In this document: positions 35,769 through 44,382 of the stretch, in pieces
Numbering within the stretch: position 1 is the stretch's first letter
Layout of the letters: each line of letters starts with the position of its first letter
From: Actinomycetes bacterium
GTDB taxonomy: Bacteria; Actinomycetota; Actinomycetes; Mycobacteriales; Mycobacteriaceae
Assembly (NCBI GenBank): GCA_023460175.1
Contig: JAEWRC010000226.1
Coordinates: 12,089 to 76,088 of the forward strand
Direction of reading: 5' to 3'
DNA: 64,000 bases
Notes under the pieces: generated by a model
Database searches by the model: none
The model's input: the letters and a program-made list of their open reading frames with translations, nothing else
What the model was told of the DNA's origin: nothing
Made by a program: the position numbers and the translations under genes

Positions 35769-37376
35769 TCACACCATTCCGTTGATAACGAACTTGGACA
35801 GCTCCTTACCGGTCTTCCCATCGTAGGCGTGTACGGTGCACACCAGGCAGGAATCGAAACTTCTTGCCACATGGCCGAGTTCGACAGGGTCTTCGTGATC
35901 GACGATGGGCGATCCGACCAGCGCTCGCTCGATTGGCCCGAGGACCTGATCACCGTCACGCGGACCGATGTTCCACGCCGTGGGCGTGATCACCTGGTAG
36001 TTCTTGATCTTGCTGTCCTCGATGACAATCCAGTCGCAGAGAGCACCGCGTGCGGCCTCGGTGGCGCCGAACCCCATACCCTCGGCATGCTCGACCGGCT
36101 TGGTGTAGAAGCTCTCCCGCAGATCCAGCTGATCGAGCCACTCGCGGGTCCACTTGTAGTACTTGGGGGCCTCGTGCATACGTGCCAACTGACGCACCAT
36201 CACGCTGGGGCCGATCTTGTTGTACATATCGACGAACAGCGGATCGTAGTCCTGATGCGCCGCGGCGTTGGGTGCGCCCGCGGCCATCCGCCGCGCCAGC
36301 GGCCCGGCCTCCAGCGGGATGTTCCCGTGCTCGCCCACCGCATAGCGGGGTGACTTCGCCCAGCTGTACTTGCCGTCCTTGCGGCCCTGTTCCGGATCGA
36401 TCGGGATGGTCTCCCCCTCGAACGGATGCAGTGGCCGGTCACCGGCATAGAACGAGTGCGTGACGTCCTCGGTGACCTTGGCCTGATCGAACTCGTGCCA
36501 GTCACCGTTGACGTACACGCCGGAGCGGCCGATCAACGCATCGTTGCGGCCCTCGATGGTCGGGTTCTCGTAGCGGGATGGTTCGAAGTACGTGCCGGTG
36601 GCGATGTAGTTGCCAACGCCGGCGCCGTACTTGTCCAGACCCACGTCCAGGCAGTAGCGGATGAAGAACCCGCAGTCACTGTTGTACTGCGCCTCGTTCT
36701 CGTCGACCCAGGCCAGCACGTCTTCCCAGGTCTTGTTCTCCAGCCACCGGTCGATGGTGCAGCCCAGCCATTGCCCCTCGAGCCAGTTGTTGTTCCAGTG
36801 TTCGAGGATCGCGATGGACCGGGTGACATCCGACAGGGTCGGGGCACACATCACACCCCCGGGCACCATGAAGCTCGAATGCGGCCACTGGCCACCGTAG
36901 ATCGCGTACACCTCGACGGGTTTGGCCGACAGCACCACGCCCTTCTGGTAGCTGGTGCCGACATAGGGGGCGAACCTGCGGACGGCCTCGGCGTACAGGC
37001 TGGACTTTGCATAGTTCTTGTTGGTGAGGTCGATCGCGAACAGCGCGTAGAAGTACCGCGGAATCGACTGCAACGTCTCACAGGCCTGGCAGATGTTGCG
37101 GACCAGCGTGGCGTTGGGCGGCATATGGGTCCGCCACGCGGTGTCCAGCGCGTAGGCGGATTTGTACAGGTGGCTGCCACCGCAGATGCCGCAGATGCGC
37201 GGACACACGATCAGGCCGGCCTGGGGATCCTTGCCCTGCAGGATGATCTCGAAGCCACGGAACATCGCGGCTTCGGTCCACGCGGAGGTAACCACCCCGG
37301 AATCGACGGTGACGCGCACGTCGAGATCGCCCTCCACACGTCCCAGCGGGCTGACCCAAAGATCGAGTTCGGTCAT
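35769..37376 (-). CDS. hucL: NiFe hydrogenase large subunit, group 2a (HucL)
   Basis: Catalytic subunit of the Huc uptake hydrogenase, which oxidises H2 down to atmospheric levels in mycobacteria; 535 residues. The Ni-Fe ligands are C62/C65 (PRICGICGGSH) and C510/C513 (DSCLVCTVH). The maturation protease should cut after H516, removing the 19-residue tail that begins AYDGKTGKEL. The absence of a Tat signal on the partner subunit places it in the cytoplasm. GAAAGGA precedes ATG 37376. It follows hucS after 75 bp and is followed by its protease. Confidence 0.95.
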   Translation of the reverse strand: MTELDLWVSPLGRVEGDLDVRVTVDSGVVTSAWTEAAMFRGFEIILQGKDPQAGLIVCPRICGICGGSHLYKSAYALDTAWRTHMPPNATLVRNICQACETLQSIPRYFYALFAIDLTNKNYAKSSLYAEAVRRFAPYVGTSYQKGVVLSAKPVEVYAIYGGQWPHSSFMVPGGVMCAPTLSDVTRSIAILEHWNNNWLEGQWLGCTIDRWLENKTWEDVLAWVDENEAQYNSDCGFFIRYCLDVGLDKYGAGVGNYIATGTYFEPSRYENPTIEGRNDALIGRSGVYVNGDWHEFDQAKVTEDVTHSFYAGDRPLHPFEGETIPIDPEQGRKDGKYSWAKSPRYAVGEHGNIPLEAGPLARRMAAGAPNAAAHQDYDPLFVDMYNKIGPSVMVRQLARMHEAPKYYKWTREWLDQLDLRESFYTKPVEHAEGMGFGATEAARGALCDWIVIEDSKIKNYQVITPTAWNIGPRDGDQVLGPIERALVGSPIVDHEDPVELGHVARSFDSCLVCTVHAYDGKTGKELSKFVINGMV

Positions 37377-37413
37377 TTGTTCACAGGTCCTTTCGATTGA
37401 CCACGTTGGCTAT

Positions 37414-37443
37414 GTCGGGTGTGGGCGACGTCGGGTGTGGGCG
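37414..37443. repeat. Tandem 14-bp repeat between hucS and hucL
   Basis: GTCGGGTGTGGGCG occurs at 37414-37427 and again at 37430-37443, 16-bp period, in the 75-bp gap between hucS and hucL. It may be a slippage duplication; no secondary structure stands out. Confidence 0.6.
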
Positions 37444-37451
37444 GCGCGCCG

Positions 37452-38423
37452 CTACACCACGAACATGTCTTCCTTGGACCACTGCGGCGCAGCGATCCGC
37501 GCGGCCGCCGCATGCGCCATGTAGGTGAGGTGGTCGGAACCCTCGGGCACTTCCTTGGGGATCATCCCGCTGACCTTCTGCGTCTTGAACACCGTGCCGG
37601 GCGCCAGGTCGAAGTGTGGGAACTCCGGTTCGGTACAACCCAGGCACGGCATGCCCGCCCTGGTCTTGGAGGACTGCCGATTCCACAGAATGCGGTTGCA
37701 CGGTGAATGGGTCATCGGCCCGCGGCAGCCGAATTCGTAGAAGAGGCAACCGGTGCGGGTGCCCTCACCGAACGACAAGGTGGACTGCTTGTACTCGAAG
37801 AACTGCACCCGCGTGCATCCGGTCTGTGTGAATGTCTTGAAAAATGTTTCCGGACGGTGCAATTCATCCAGCGTGATGTCCCCGGCGCGGCCGGTGGCCA
37901 ACGCCACGATGATCTGGGTGATCCAGTCCGGGTGCGCGGGACAGCCCGGAATGTTGATGACCGGCAGTCCCATCTTCGAGCGGAAGTCAGGGCCCAGGAA
38001 GCCGCCCTTGTTCCGCTTGTGGAACTGCAGTCCGGTGGACGCCGAAGGGTTGGGTTCCATCGCCGGGATACCGCCGAAGCAGGCGCAGTCACCGATGGCC
38101 ACCACCACCTGTGCCGCCCCGGCAAGGTCGGTGACCCAATCCTTCATGGCTCGATCGGCGAACATATCCATCCGCCCGGTCCCATCGGGTGCCTCGATGA
38201 CGGTGCCCTCGAATACGAAGATGTCGAGTGGACGCTCACCGCGGGCGCAGTCCCAGAACACTTTCTGGGCATTCTTGCCGAGTTCCAACCCCAACGAAGG
38301 ATGCCACAGCAACTCGAGTCCAAAGTCGACGATCAAATCGACGACATTGGGTTCCTCGGCGTTGAGAAAGGACATGGTGTTACCACTGCACGCACCACCT
38401 TGGAACCACAAAACGGATGCCAT
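37452..38423 (-). CDS. hucS: NiFe hydrogenase small subunit, group 2a (HucS)
   Basis: Electron-transfer subunit of Huc; 323 residues without a Tat signal, as usual for group 2a. Fe-S ligands: ACSGNT (C12), GDCACFGG, PGCPAHPD, TGCTRVQFFEY, TGCLFYEFGCRG, CLGCTEP. At the proximal site the second Cys of the usual CxxC is Asn15, leaving three Cys; a structure of M. smegmatis Huc is known to contain 3Fe-4S clusters, which fits. GAGAGGAG sits before ATG 38423. It lies downstream of hucM after a 100-bp gap containing a stem-loop. Confidence 0.95.
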   Translation of the reverse strand: MASVLWFQGGACSGNTMSFLNAEEPNVVDLIVDFGLELLWHPSLGLELGKNAQKVFWDCARGERPLDIFVFEGTVIEAPDGTGRMDMFADRAMKDWVTDLAGAAQVVVAIGDCACFGGIPAMEPNPSASTGLQFHKRNKGGFLGPDFRSKMGLPVINIPGCPAHPDWITQIIVALATGRAGDITLDELHRPETFFKTFTQTGCTRVQFFEYKQSTLSFGEGTRTGCLFYEFGCRGPMTHSPCNRILWNRQSSKTRAGMPCLGCTEPEFPHFDLAPGTVFKTQKVSGMIPKEVPEGSDHLTYMAHAAAARIAAPQWSKEDMFVV

Positions 38424-38461
38424 GATTCTCCTCTCGGAATGCGACCGGGAATCGGCCACAT

Positions 38462-38483
38462 TTTCTGTTGGGCTGAACAGAAA
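38462..38483 (-). other. Stem-loop between hucM and hucS
   Basis: Perfect 8-bp arms TTTCTGTT and AACAGAAA flank a 6-nt loop GGGCTG, about 40 bp upstream of hucS and AT-rich compared with its surroundings. It may set hucM/hucS expression ratio through RNA processing, or be an operator for an internal hucS promoter. Confidence 0.5.
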
Positions 38484-38523
38484 CTGTGTCGGCTATTTGG
38501 TTACGGTTGTCAGTCTGATTGAT

Positions 38524-39075
38524 TCAGTCATGTGGGAGCTGTCGGCCGAATGCGCGGGCCACCTGAATGAGAAATCCCAAACCCCGGGAAATGTCCTTGT
38601 CCTTGGACACCCGCCAGAGCCCGAACAGCCCTTTGGGTCCACCCGGGTCGGCCTCAGCCGCGGCCTTCCCCTCGACCAGGGCGGTACCCATCCCGGCGAG
38701 CACCTCGGCAGCCTGCGGATCCATCAGCGGGGACTGCAGAATCTTGTTCATCGCCGGCATCGCGGCCACCAGGGCCGCGGCCAGTGAACTCACACTGTCC
38801 GCCAAACCCTGCCGGTCCACCGATTTCAGCTCGTCGAACCCGCTGAACCGGGCACTGAGGCTCCCGACAGGGCCGCGCAGTTCATCGACCGCCGACGACA
38901 ACGACGCGCTGATCTGATCACCGCGGCGGACGAATCCGTCGAGTCCGTCGACCAGGACGGCCAACAGATCGGCATGATCGAGCAGCCTGTTCAACGATTC
39001 CGCGACTCCGGGATCCGCCAACCGCTCGCGGAGTTGCTGCTCCGGCGACACCGCAACAATCTGACCGTTTGCCAC
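38524..39075 (-). CDS. hucM: HucM-like scaffold subunit (DUF1641-like)
   Basis: First gene of the huc operon; 183 residues. The C-terminal segment SKDKDISRGLGFLIQVARAF matches DUF1641-type proteins, preceded by long amphipathic helices (LLDHADLLAVLVDGLDGFVR). In M. smegmatis the gene directly upstream of hucS encodes HucM, a membrane-linking subunit that holds the Huc oligomer together; position, size and helical character agree. Two adjacent GTG codons follow AGGAGG; the second (39075) has the better 7-bp spacing. A CRP-type palindrome lies 67 bp upstream. Confidence 0.75.
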   Translation of the reverse strand: MANGQIVAVSPEQQLRERLADPGVAESLNRLLDHADLLAVLVDGLDGFVRRGDQISASLSSAVDELRGPVGSLSARFSGFDELKSVDRQGLADSVSSLAAALVAAMPAMNKILQSPLMDPQAAEVLAGMGTALVEGKAAAEADPGGPKGLFGLWRVSKDKDISRGLGFLIQVARAFGRQLPHD

Positions 39076-39392
39076 CACGTGGCCTCCTAAGTCGTGTACG
39101 GGCGGGCTGGCCCGTGGGCTGGACGACACTTGGACGAGGGATGTGGTTCCGATCACAATCTAACGAGCCGACGGGCGCTTGCCTATCGTTTTCACGCAAT
39201 ACCTGTCAAAATTACGCAAAGTTGAACGCGTTGACGCGCGCCCATCCCCTCCGAGGCTTGCATGATCAGCACCGACACTTTATTGAAAGCTTCATCATCG
39301 CGGCAGTTGAGCCGCACATTCTGGGTGGGGCGGCGGCCTTGTCCCGGCTGACCCGAATCGGGTTCATCGACGATCGGCGCACCAGCAACCCG
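39076..39392. promoter_or_regulatory. Divergent control region hucM / AraC regulator
   Basis: About 317 bp without a confidently coding gene. Next to hucM are AGGAGG and the CRP-type site at 39142-39157. The middle (39180-39240) is AT-richer (TTTTCACGCAATACC, GTCAAAATTACGC) and probably holds promoters for one or both directions. The right third is open in the AraC frame, so the regulator could start earlier than annotated. Nothing else recognised. Confidence 0.5.
39142..39157 (-). promoter_or_regulatory. CRP/FNR-type palindrome upstream of huc operon
   Basis: Read toward hucM the sequence is TGTGATCGGAACCACA: TGTGA-N6-CCACA, one mismatch from the mycobacterial CRP consensus TGTGA-N6-TCACA. 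It is 67 bp before the hucM start. The same element with its flanks (TTGTGAT...CACAT) occurs upstream of hhyS at 52813, so both hydrogenases probably answer to the same CRP-family regulator. Confidence 0.6.
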
Positions 39393-40400
39393 GTGCGCCG
39401 GAAGGTGCGCTCCCGCGGCGTGCCGCCGGCCCTTGCCGACAAGGAGATCTTCTATACCGAGAGCACCGACGAGGCCACCCGACTGGTCGGCAAAGCCCTC
39501 GCTCCGTTGTCGCTGAACGTGGCCTACGACGCCGCGGCAGAGTTTGCTGCGGTGCTGCACGGCGTGCGCCTGCGCAATGTCAGCATGCTGTACCTCGACC
39601 TGCACACGCCGGCCTGCATCGACGTTCCCGCCCTTGGCGACTACTTCGCCGTGCACATGCCGATGAACGGTCGGGCACTGGTGGAGTACCGAGACACCGC
39701 CTTCGAAGCCAACACCCTGCGGGCGCTGGTGACCAGCCCTGGAGCGCCGCTACGGATGGGACTCGACTACGACTCCCCACAATTGCTGATCCGCATCGAA
39801 CAGCAGCCGATGATCGCCCACCTGATCCGGCTGCTGGGCCGCAGCTTGACCAAGCCGCTCGAGTTCGAGCCCGAATTCGATCTGGCCACCGAGGCCGCCA
39901 TGCGCTGGCACACCGCGGTCCAATTGATCCACACCGAGGTGTTCCATCCGGGCTCGCTGATCCAACGTGGTCAGGGCATCGGAGCGATCGAGGAACTGGT
40001 GATGAGCACGCTGCTGCAGCTGCAGCCATCGACATATCACCGCGAACTGCTGAAACCCGCGCAGCCGGATCAATCCCGCACCGTCGTGCGGGACGCGATG
40101 AACTACATCGACGACCACCTGGCCGAGCGCGTCACGATGAACGCCGTCGCCAAGAGCGTGCACATGAGTGTGCGGTCGATCCAGCAGGGTTTTCGAGACG
40201 AGCTGGGCATGTCACCGATGGCCTATCTGCGCAGTCGGCGCCTGGACCGGGTGCACGAGGAACTCACCGACGCGGTGCCGTCGGACGGGGTCACCGTCAC
40301 CGCGGTCGCCGAACGCTGGGGCTTTCGCCACCTCGGCAGTTTCGCCGTCGAGTACCGGAAGCGTTGGGGTGAGACACCGTCGGAGACGCTACGGCGGTGA
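39393..40400 (+). CDS. AraC-family transcriptional regulator
   Basis: About 335 residues. The N-terminal effector domain (EIFYTESTDEATRLVGKALA) resembles the AraC-binding-like domain of degradative-pathway regulators, and the C-terminal AraC DNA-binding domain has two helix-turn-helix units (MNAVAKSVHMSVRSIQQGFR; VAERWGFRHLGSFAVEYRKR). The start is uncertain: GTGs at 39393 and 39405 lack ribosome sites and the frame is open back to 39069. It is divergent from hucM and convergent with cbbR (4-bp gap), so it is a candidate regulator of the huc operon. Confidence 0.8.
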   Translation: MRRKVRSRGVPPALADKEIFYTESTDEATRLVGKALAPLSLNVAYDAAAEFAAVLHGVRLRNVSMLYLDLHTPACIDVPALGDYFAVHMPMNGRALVEYRDTAFEANTLRALVTSPGAPLRMGLDYDSPQLLIRIEQQPMIAHLIRLLGRSLTKPLEFEPEFDLATEAAMRWHTAVQLIHTEVFHPGSLIQRGQGIGAIEELVMSTLLQLQPSTYHRELLKPAQPDQSRTVVRDAMNYIDDHLAERVTMNAVAKSVHMSVRSIQQGFRDELGMSPMAYLRSRRLDRVHEELTDAVPSDGVTVTAVAERWGFRHLGSFAVEYRKRWGETPSETLRR

Positions 40401-40404
40401 CGGG

Positions 40405-41307
40405 TCAGGACGCCTGCTGCACCGACTTCGCCGGGCGCCAACCCAGCTCGGGATTGGCCATCAGGTGGTCGATCAACAGCTCGGTCGACATGGTCGGCGA
40501 CAACTGACTGACGACGTGCCAAGGCCGGCTGATCGGCGTGCCATGCACGGCGATCTCGACCAGATCGCCGCCGTCGAGTTCGCGCAGCACCGCCTGCCGG
40601 GACACCAGCGTGACGCCCAGCCCGGCCACCGCGGCCGCGACCACCGCGCCGTGCGAACCCAACACCAGCTGCGGCGGCGTCACCTCCAGATCGTCGAGCA
40701 GCGCCATCAGGGTGGACCGGGTACCCGACCCGGTCTCGCGCAACAGCCAGGTTGCGGTGGCCGGGTCGATCCCCTTGGCGACCTCCGGGGCGCCGACAAC
40801 GACCAGGGTGTTCGGGCTCACGGCCCGCATTAGCACCTTCCGGCGCAGATCCTCGGGCGGGCGGCCGGCGACTACCAGATCGACTTCATGTCGCGCCAGC
40901 ATGGGCCAGACCAGGCTGCGGGAAGCGACCTCGAGGTGCAGTACGACTCCGGGATACCTGGTCCGGAAGGAAGCCAGCGCTGCCGGGATGAGCAGCTCGC
41001 CGGCCGACGTGACGGCCGCCAAGCGCACCGATCCGTGCTCCGGATCCGCCTCGCCGCGGGCGGCCAGGATCGCCTCGTCGTGCAGGCCGAGAATCCGGCG
41101 CGCGTACTCGACGTACCGCTCCCCGGCCGGGGTGAGCCGCACCCCACGGCCGTGCCGGTCCACCAGGGCTATCCCGATGTCGTTGCTCAGCGCGCGCAGC
41201 GCCGACGAGATCGAGGATTCGGTCACCACCAGGCGCTCCGCGGCGCCACGAACCGAGCCGGTCTCGGCGAGCTCGACCAGCGCACGCAGGCGCGCGTTGG
41301 TGGTCAT
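40405..41307 (-). CDS. cbbR: LysR-family regulator CbbR
   Basis: 300 residues. The N-terminal winged helix-turn-helix (LVELAETGSVRGAAERLVVT, SSISSALRALS) is followed by a LysR substrate-binding domain that in CbbR senses phosphorylated or redox metabolites. It is encoded in the same direction as cbbLSX and its ATG overlaps the cbbX stop by 4 bp, whereas cbbR is usually divergent from the operon it controls. Assigned as CbbR from position and fold; the specific ligand cannot be read. Confidence 0.8.
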   Translation of the reverse strand: MTTNARLRALVELAETGSVRGAAERLVVTESSISSALRALSNDIGIALVDRHGRGVRLTPAGERYVEYARRILGLHDEAILAARGEADPEHGSVRLAAVTSAGELLIPAALASFRTRYPGVVLHLEVASRSLVWPMLARHEVDLVVAGRPPEDLRRKVLMRAVSPNTLVVVGAPEVAKGIDPATATWLLRETGSGTRSTLMALLDDLEVTPPQLVLGSHGAVVAAAVAGLGVTLVSRQAVLRELDGGDLVEIAVHGTPISRPWHVVSQLSPTMSTELLIDHLMANPELGWRPAKSVQQAS

Positions 41308-42335
41308 CGGCGCCCTCCTGCCACGGCGTCGGCGGTATCGGTACCGAACACCCGGCTCGCCAGAATATCGGCCGGCTCGATGGTGGAGAGCCCGGCCAAA
41401 CCGACATCGCCTCCGGTTGCGAGCAGACGTCGGGCGTGCCGAAGCCGGGCCCGCTCCAGTGCATTGCGCACGCTGCGCGCATTCGCAAACCAGGGCTGCT
41501 CGATCCGCAGCTCGAGATACCGGTGTAAGACCTCGCGGGCCTCATCGGAGAACCGATAGCCCAACTCGTCGGTCATCAACAGCGCGATGTCCTCCAGCTC
41601 GCCGACGGTGTAGTCGGGGAAGGTGATGTGGTGGGCGATCCGGCTCTGCATTCCGGGGTTGGCCGAGAAGAACTGATCCATCTTGTCCGCATAACCGGCC
41701 AGAATCACCACCAGGTCATCACGATGGTTCTCCATCACCTGAAGCAGAATCTCGATCGATTCCGACCCGTAGTCACGGTCATTCTCCACCTTGTACAGGT
41801 AGTAGGCCTCGTCGATGAACAGCACGCCGCCCATCGCCCGCTTGATGACATCCTTGGTCTTGGGAGCGGTATGCCCGACGTACTCCCCGACCAGATCATC
41901 GCGAGTCACGCTGACCAAGTGGCCACGCCGCAGGTACCCCAGCCGGTGCAGCAGATCGGCCATCCGCAGCGCCACGGTGGTCTTGCCGGTCCCGGGATTC
42001 CCGGTGAAGCACATGTGCAGCGTTGGCTGGGGCGCATTGACCCCGAACCGGGCCCGCATCCGGTCGACGAGCAGCAGCGCGGCGATTTCGGCGATCCGGG
42101 TTTTCACCGGCTCCAATCCCACCAGTTCGCGATTGAGTCCGGCCAGTACGTCATCGACGCCCGAATCCTTCCGCGCGGCGGCAATGTCGACGACCGCGCC
42201 CGGGGGCAGCAGGTCCTCCTCGGGCACGTCCGGCTCCCCGTCCAGTTGCGGACCGGGGGCCGGACGTGGCCGGTACCCGAATGAGCTGCGCGGGTTCTCG
42301 GCGGATTGCGGCTTCTTCGGCATTTGCAATGTCAT
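41304..42335 (-). CDS. cbbX: Red-type RuBisCO activase CbbX
   Basis: AAA+ protein that remodels inhibited red-type RuBisCO by pulling the large-subunit C-terminus; 343 residues. Walker A is GNPGTGKTTVA, Walker B GVLFIDEAYYL, with the pore-loop region LVGEYVGHTAPKT and the sensor/arginine-finger region around NPGMQSRIAHH. About 60 residues of proline-rich N-terminus precede the AAA+ core. It starts 3 bp after the cbbS stop and overlaps cbbR. Confidence 0.95.
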   Translation of the reverse strand: MTLQMPKKPQSAENPRSSFGYRPRPAPGPQLDGEPDVPEEDLLPPGAVVDIAAARKDSGVDDVLAGLNRELVGLEPVKTRIAEIAALLLVDRMRARFGVNAPQPTLHMCFTGNPGTGKTTVALRMADLLHRLGYLRRGHLVSVTRDDLVGEYVGHTAPKTKDVIKRAMGGVLFIDEAYYLYKVENDRDYGSESIEILLQVMENHRDDLVVILAGYADKMDQFFSANPGMQSRIAHHITFPDYTVGELEDIALLMTDELGYRFSDEAREVLHRYLELRIEQPWFANARSVRNALERARLRHARRLLATGGDVGLAGLSTIEPADILASRVFGTDTADAVAGGRR

Positions 42336-42338
42336 CGG

Positions 42339-42764
42339 TCAGTCCGATCGGTACCGGTCCCCCTCGGGACGTTCGGTGGCATACGAATGCGTGGTGTACC
42401 CGATCTGGCGGTTGGCCCGCTCGGCGCGGTCGAGCCGGAAGCCGGGCTCCTCGGCGGGCCGATTGACGATGAACGACAGCGCCGTCGTCTGTCGGCCCAG
42501 GCTCGCGTCGTACGCGTTCAGCCGGATGTAGCTGTTCGGGTTCGCCGATCGACACGCGTTGACCTCCAGCAGCACGCCGGCCGGATCCTTGAGGTCGAAC
42601 ATCGGCAGACCCCACATCTCCCAGTAGGTGTTGCGTGGATGGGGGTCGTCGGTGAACTCGACCGACAGCGGCCACTCATTGGACAGTGCGTAATTGATCT
42701 GTGCGGTGATCTCCTCATCGGTGAAATCGGGCAGGTACGAGAAGGCGCCCTGGGTGATTCGCAT
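42339..42764 (-). CDS. cbbS: RuBisCO small subunit, red type
   Basis: 141 residues, beginning MRITQGAFSYLPDFTDEEI. The motif NTYWEMWGLPMFDLKDP and a long C-terminus (to DRYRSD) are typical of red-type form I small subunits, which have a C-terminal beta-hairpin extension. GAAAGGAG precedes the ATG at 42764. It is 18 bp after cbbL. Confidence 0.95.
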   Translation of the reverse strand: MRITQGAFSYLPDFTDEEITAQINYALSNEWPLSVEFTDDPHPRNTYWEMWGLPMFDLKDPAGVLLEVNACRSANPNSYIRLNAYDASLGRQTTALSFIVNRPAEEPGFRLDRAERANRQIGYTTHSYATERPEGDRYRSD

Positions 42765-42782
42765 GTGTGAGCTCCTTTCGTG

Positions 42783-44222
42783 TCAGACGGTCGTCGGCGT
42801 CGCGACGACGTCGGGGGTGTCGGTGGATTCGTAGTTGAAGGTGATATCGCCCCAGGTGGCCAGCGCGGTGTCCAGCGCGCGGTTCTTGGCCGCGGCCTTC
42901 TTGAGGATGTCCGGGCCTTCCTTGTAGTAGTCCCGGCCCTCGTTGCGGGCCTTGATCATGGCTTCCAGCGCGACCCGGTTGGCCTCGGCGCCCGCGGCGA
43001 TACCCATCGGGTGTCCGATGGTGCCGCCGCCGAACTGCAGGATCACGTCCTCCCCCAGGTAGTGGATCAACTGGTGCATCTGGCCGGCGTGGATACCGCC
43101 GGAGGCGACCGGCATGACACCGGGCATCGATGCCCATTCCTGGTCGAAGTAGAGGCCCTTGACCGGATCGGCCTTGACACTGTCCAGTCGCAACGTGTCG
43201 TAGAAGCCTGCCGTGGTGTTCGGGTCACCCTCGAGCTTGCCAACGACGGTGCCCGCGTGGATATGGTCTACACCGGCCAGCCGCATCCATTTGGCGATCA
43301 CCCGGAAGCTCACACCGTGTGACTTCTGCCGGGTGTAGGTGCCGTGCCCGGCGCGGTGCAGGTGGAGCAGCACGCTGTTGTCGCGAGCCCATTTGGCCAT
43401 CGATTGGATGGCGGTATAGCCGATGGTCAGGTCGATCATCACCACCACCGAGCCCAGTTCGGCGGCGAAATCCGCCCGCTCGTACATCTCCTCCATGGTT
43501 CCCGCGGTGATGTTGAGGTAGTGGCCCTTGATCTCACCGGTTGCCGCCTGGGCACGGTTGACCGCTTCCATGCAGAACAGGAACCGGTCGCGCCACCGCA
43601 TGAACGGCTGCGAGTTGATGTTCTCGTCGTCCTTGGTGAAGTCCAGGCCGCCGCGCAGGGCCTCGTAGACCACGCGGCCGTAGTTGCGAGCCGACAGGCC
43701 CAGCTTGGGTTTGGTGGTCGCGCCCAGCAGCGGTCGGCCGAACTTGCCCAGATACTCACGCTCCATGACGATGCCGTGCGCGGGCCCCTGAAACGTCTTG
43801 ACGTAATGCGTGGGAATCCGCATATCCTCCAGCCGCAGCGCCTTGAGCGGCTTGAACCCGAACACGTTGCCGATGATCGAACTGGTGAGGTTGGCGATCG
43901 ACCCCTCCTCGAACAGGTCGATGTCATAGGCGATCAGCGCGATCCACTGCCCGGGGGCATTGGGCACCGCCTCGACGCTGTAGCACTTCGCCTGGTAGTG
44001 CTCGAAGGTGGTCAGCCGGTCGGTCCACACCACGGTCCATGTCGCGGTACTGGATTCACCGGCGACGGCCGCACCGGCCTCCTCGGGCGGCACACCGTCC
44101 TGGGGGGTAATCCGGAAGGCGCACAGCACATCTGACTCCTTCGGGACGTAATCCGGCTGCCAATAGCCCATCTCAGCGTAGGGAATGACTCCCGCGTTCC
44201 ATCTATCTGCCATGCGAATCAT
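42783..44222 (-). CDS. cbbL: RuBisCO large subunit, red-type form I
   Basis: Carboxylase that fixes CO2 on RuBP; 479 residues from ATG 44222 (476 from ATG 44213; a TTG at 44234 is also in frame; none has a good ribosome site). Catalytic motifs are GATTKPKLGLS, GLDFTKDDENINSQ with the carbamylated lysine, HLHRAGHGTYTRQ (loop with active His) and GTVVGKLEGDP (loop 6). The sequence CMEAVNRAQAATGEIKGHYL marks the red type, consistent with the adjacent cbbX. First gene of cbbLSX-cbbR. Confidence 0.96.
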   Translation of the reverse strand: MIRMADRWNAGVIPYAEMGYWQPDYVPKESDVLCAFRITPQDGVPPEEAGAAVAGESSTATWTVVWTDRLTTFEHYQAKCYSVEAVPNAPGQWIALIAYDIDLFEEGSIANLTSSIIGNVFGFKPLKALRLEDMRIPTHYVKTFQGPAHGIVMEREYLGKFGRPLLGATTKPKLGLSARNYGRVVYEALRGGLDFTKDDENINSQPFMRWRDRFLFCMEAVNRAQAATGEIKGHYLNITAGTMEEMYERADFAAELGSVVVMIDLTIGYTAIQSMAKWARDNSVLLHLHRAGHGTYTRQKSHGVSFRVIAKWMRLAGVDHIHAGTVVGKLEGDPNTTAGFYDTLRLDSVKADPVKGLYFDQEWASMPGVMPVASGGIHAGQMHQLIHYLGEDVILQFGGGTIGHPMGIAAGAEANRVALEAMIKARNEGRDYYKEGPDILKKAAAKNRALDTALATWGDITFNYESTDTPDVVATPTTV

Positions 44223-44382
44223 CGTGGCAGCCAATACTAAACCTGTCCATCGATAGAAATGGGTTAATACTGAAGTAAATGCTTAACTATCGAACTACCC
44301 CCGGGCATTCCTCCGATCGGGTGAGGTCGGTGTGTTTCGACGGACCTACGTTGTGCTCAATCGATCAAGGACAGGAGCTCCG
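44223..44382. promoter_or_regulatory. Divergent control region cbbL / aldolase
   Basis: About 160 bp, AT-rich in the middle (AACTATCGAACTACC and TTAATACTGAAGTAAATGC). GTTAA (44263-44267) and TTAAC (44283-44287) form an inverted repeat, and CGATAG (44251-44256) with CTATCG (44287-44292) a wider one, both consistent with LysR-type TTA-rich sites for CbbR. No exact CbbR consensus can be claimed. Aldolase has ACAGGAG before its start. Confidence 0.5.

Noticed and set aside
35762..35959. Longer N-terminus for the huc protease
   Set aside because: This part is in another frame over hucL codons and has no similarity to proteases; the protease motif begins near residue 18 of the shorter form.
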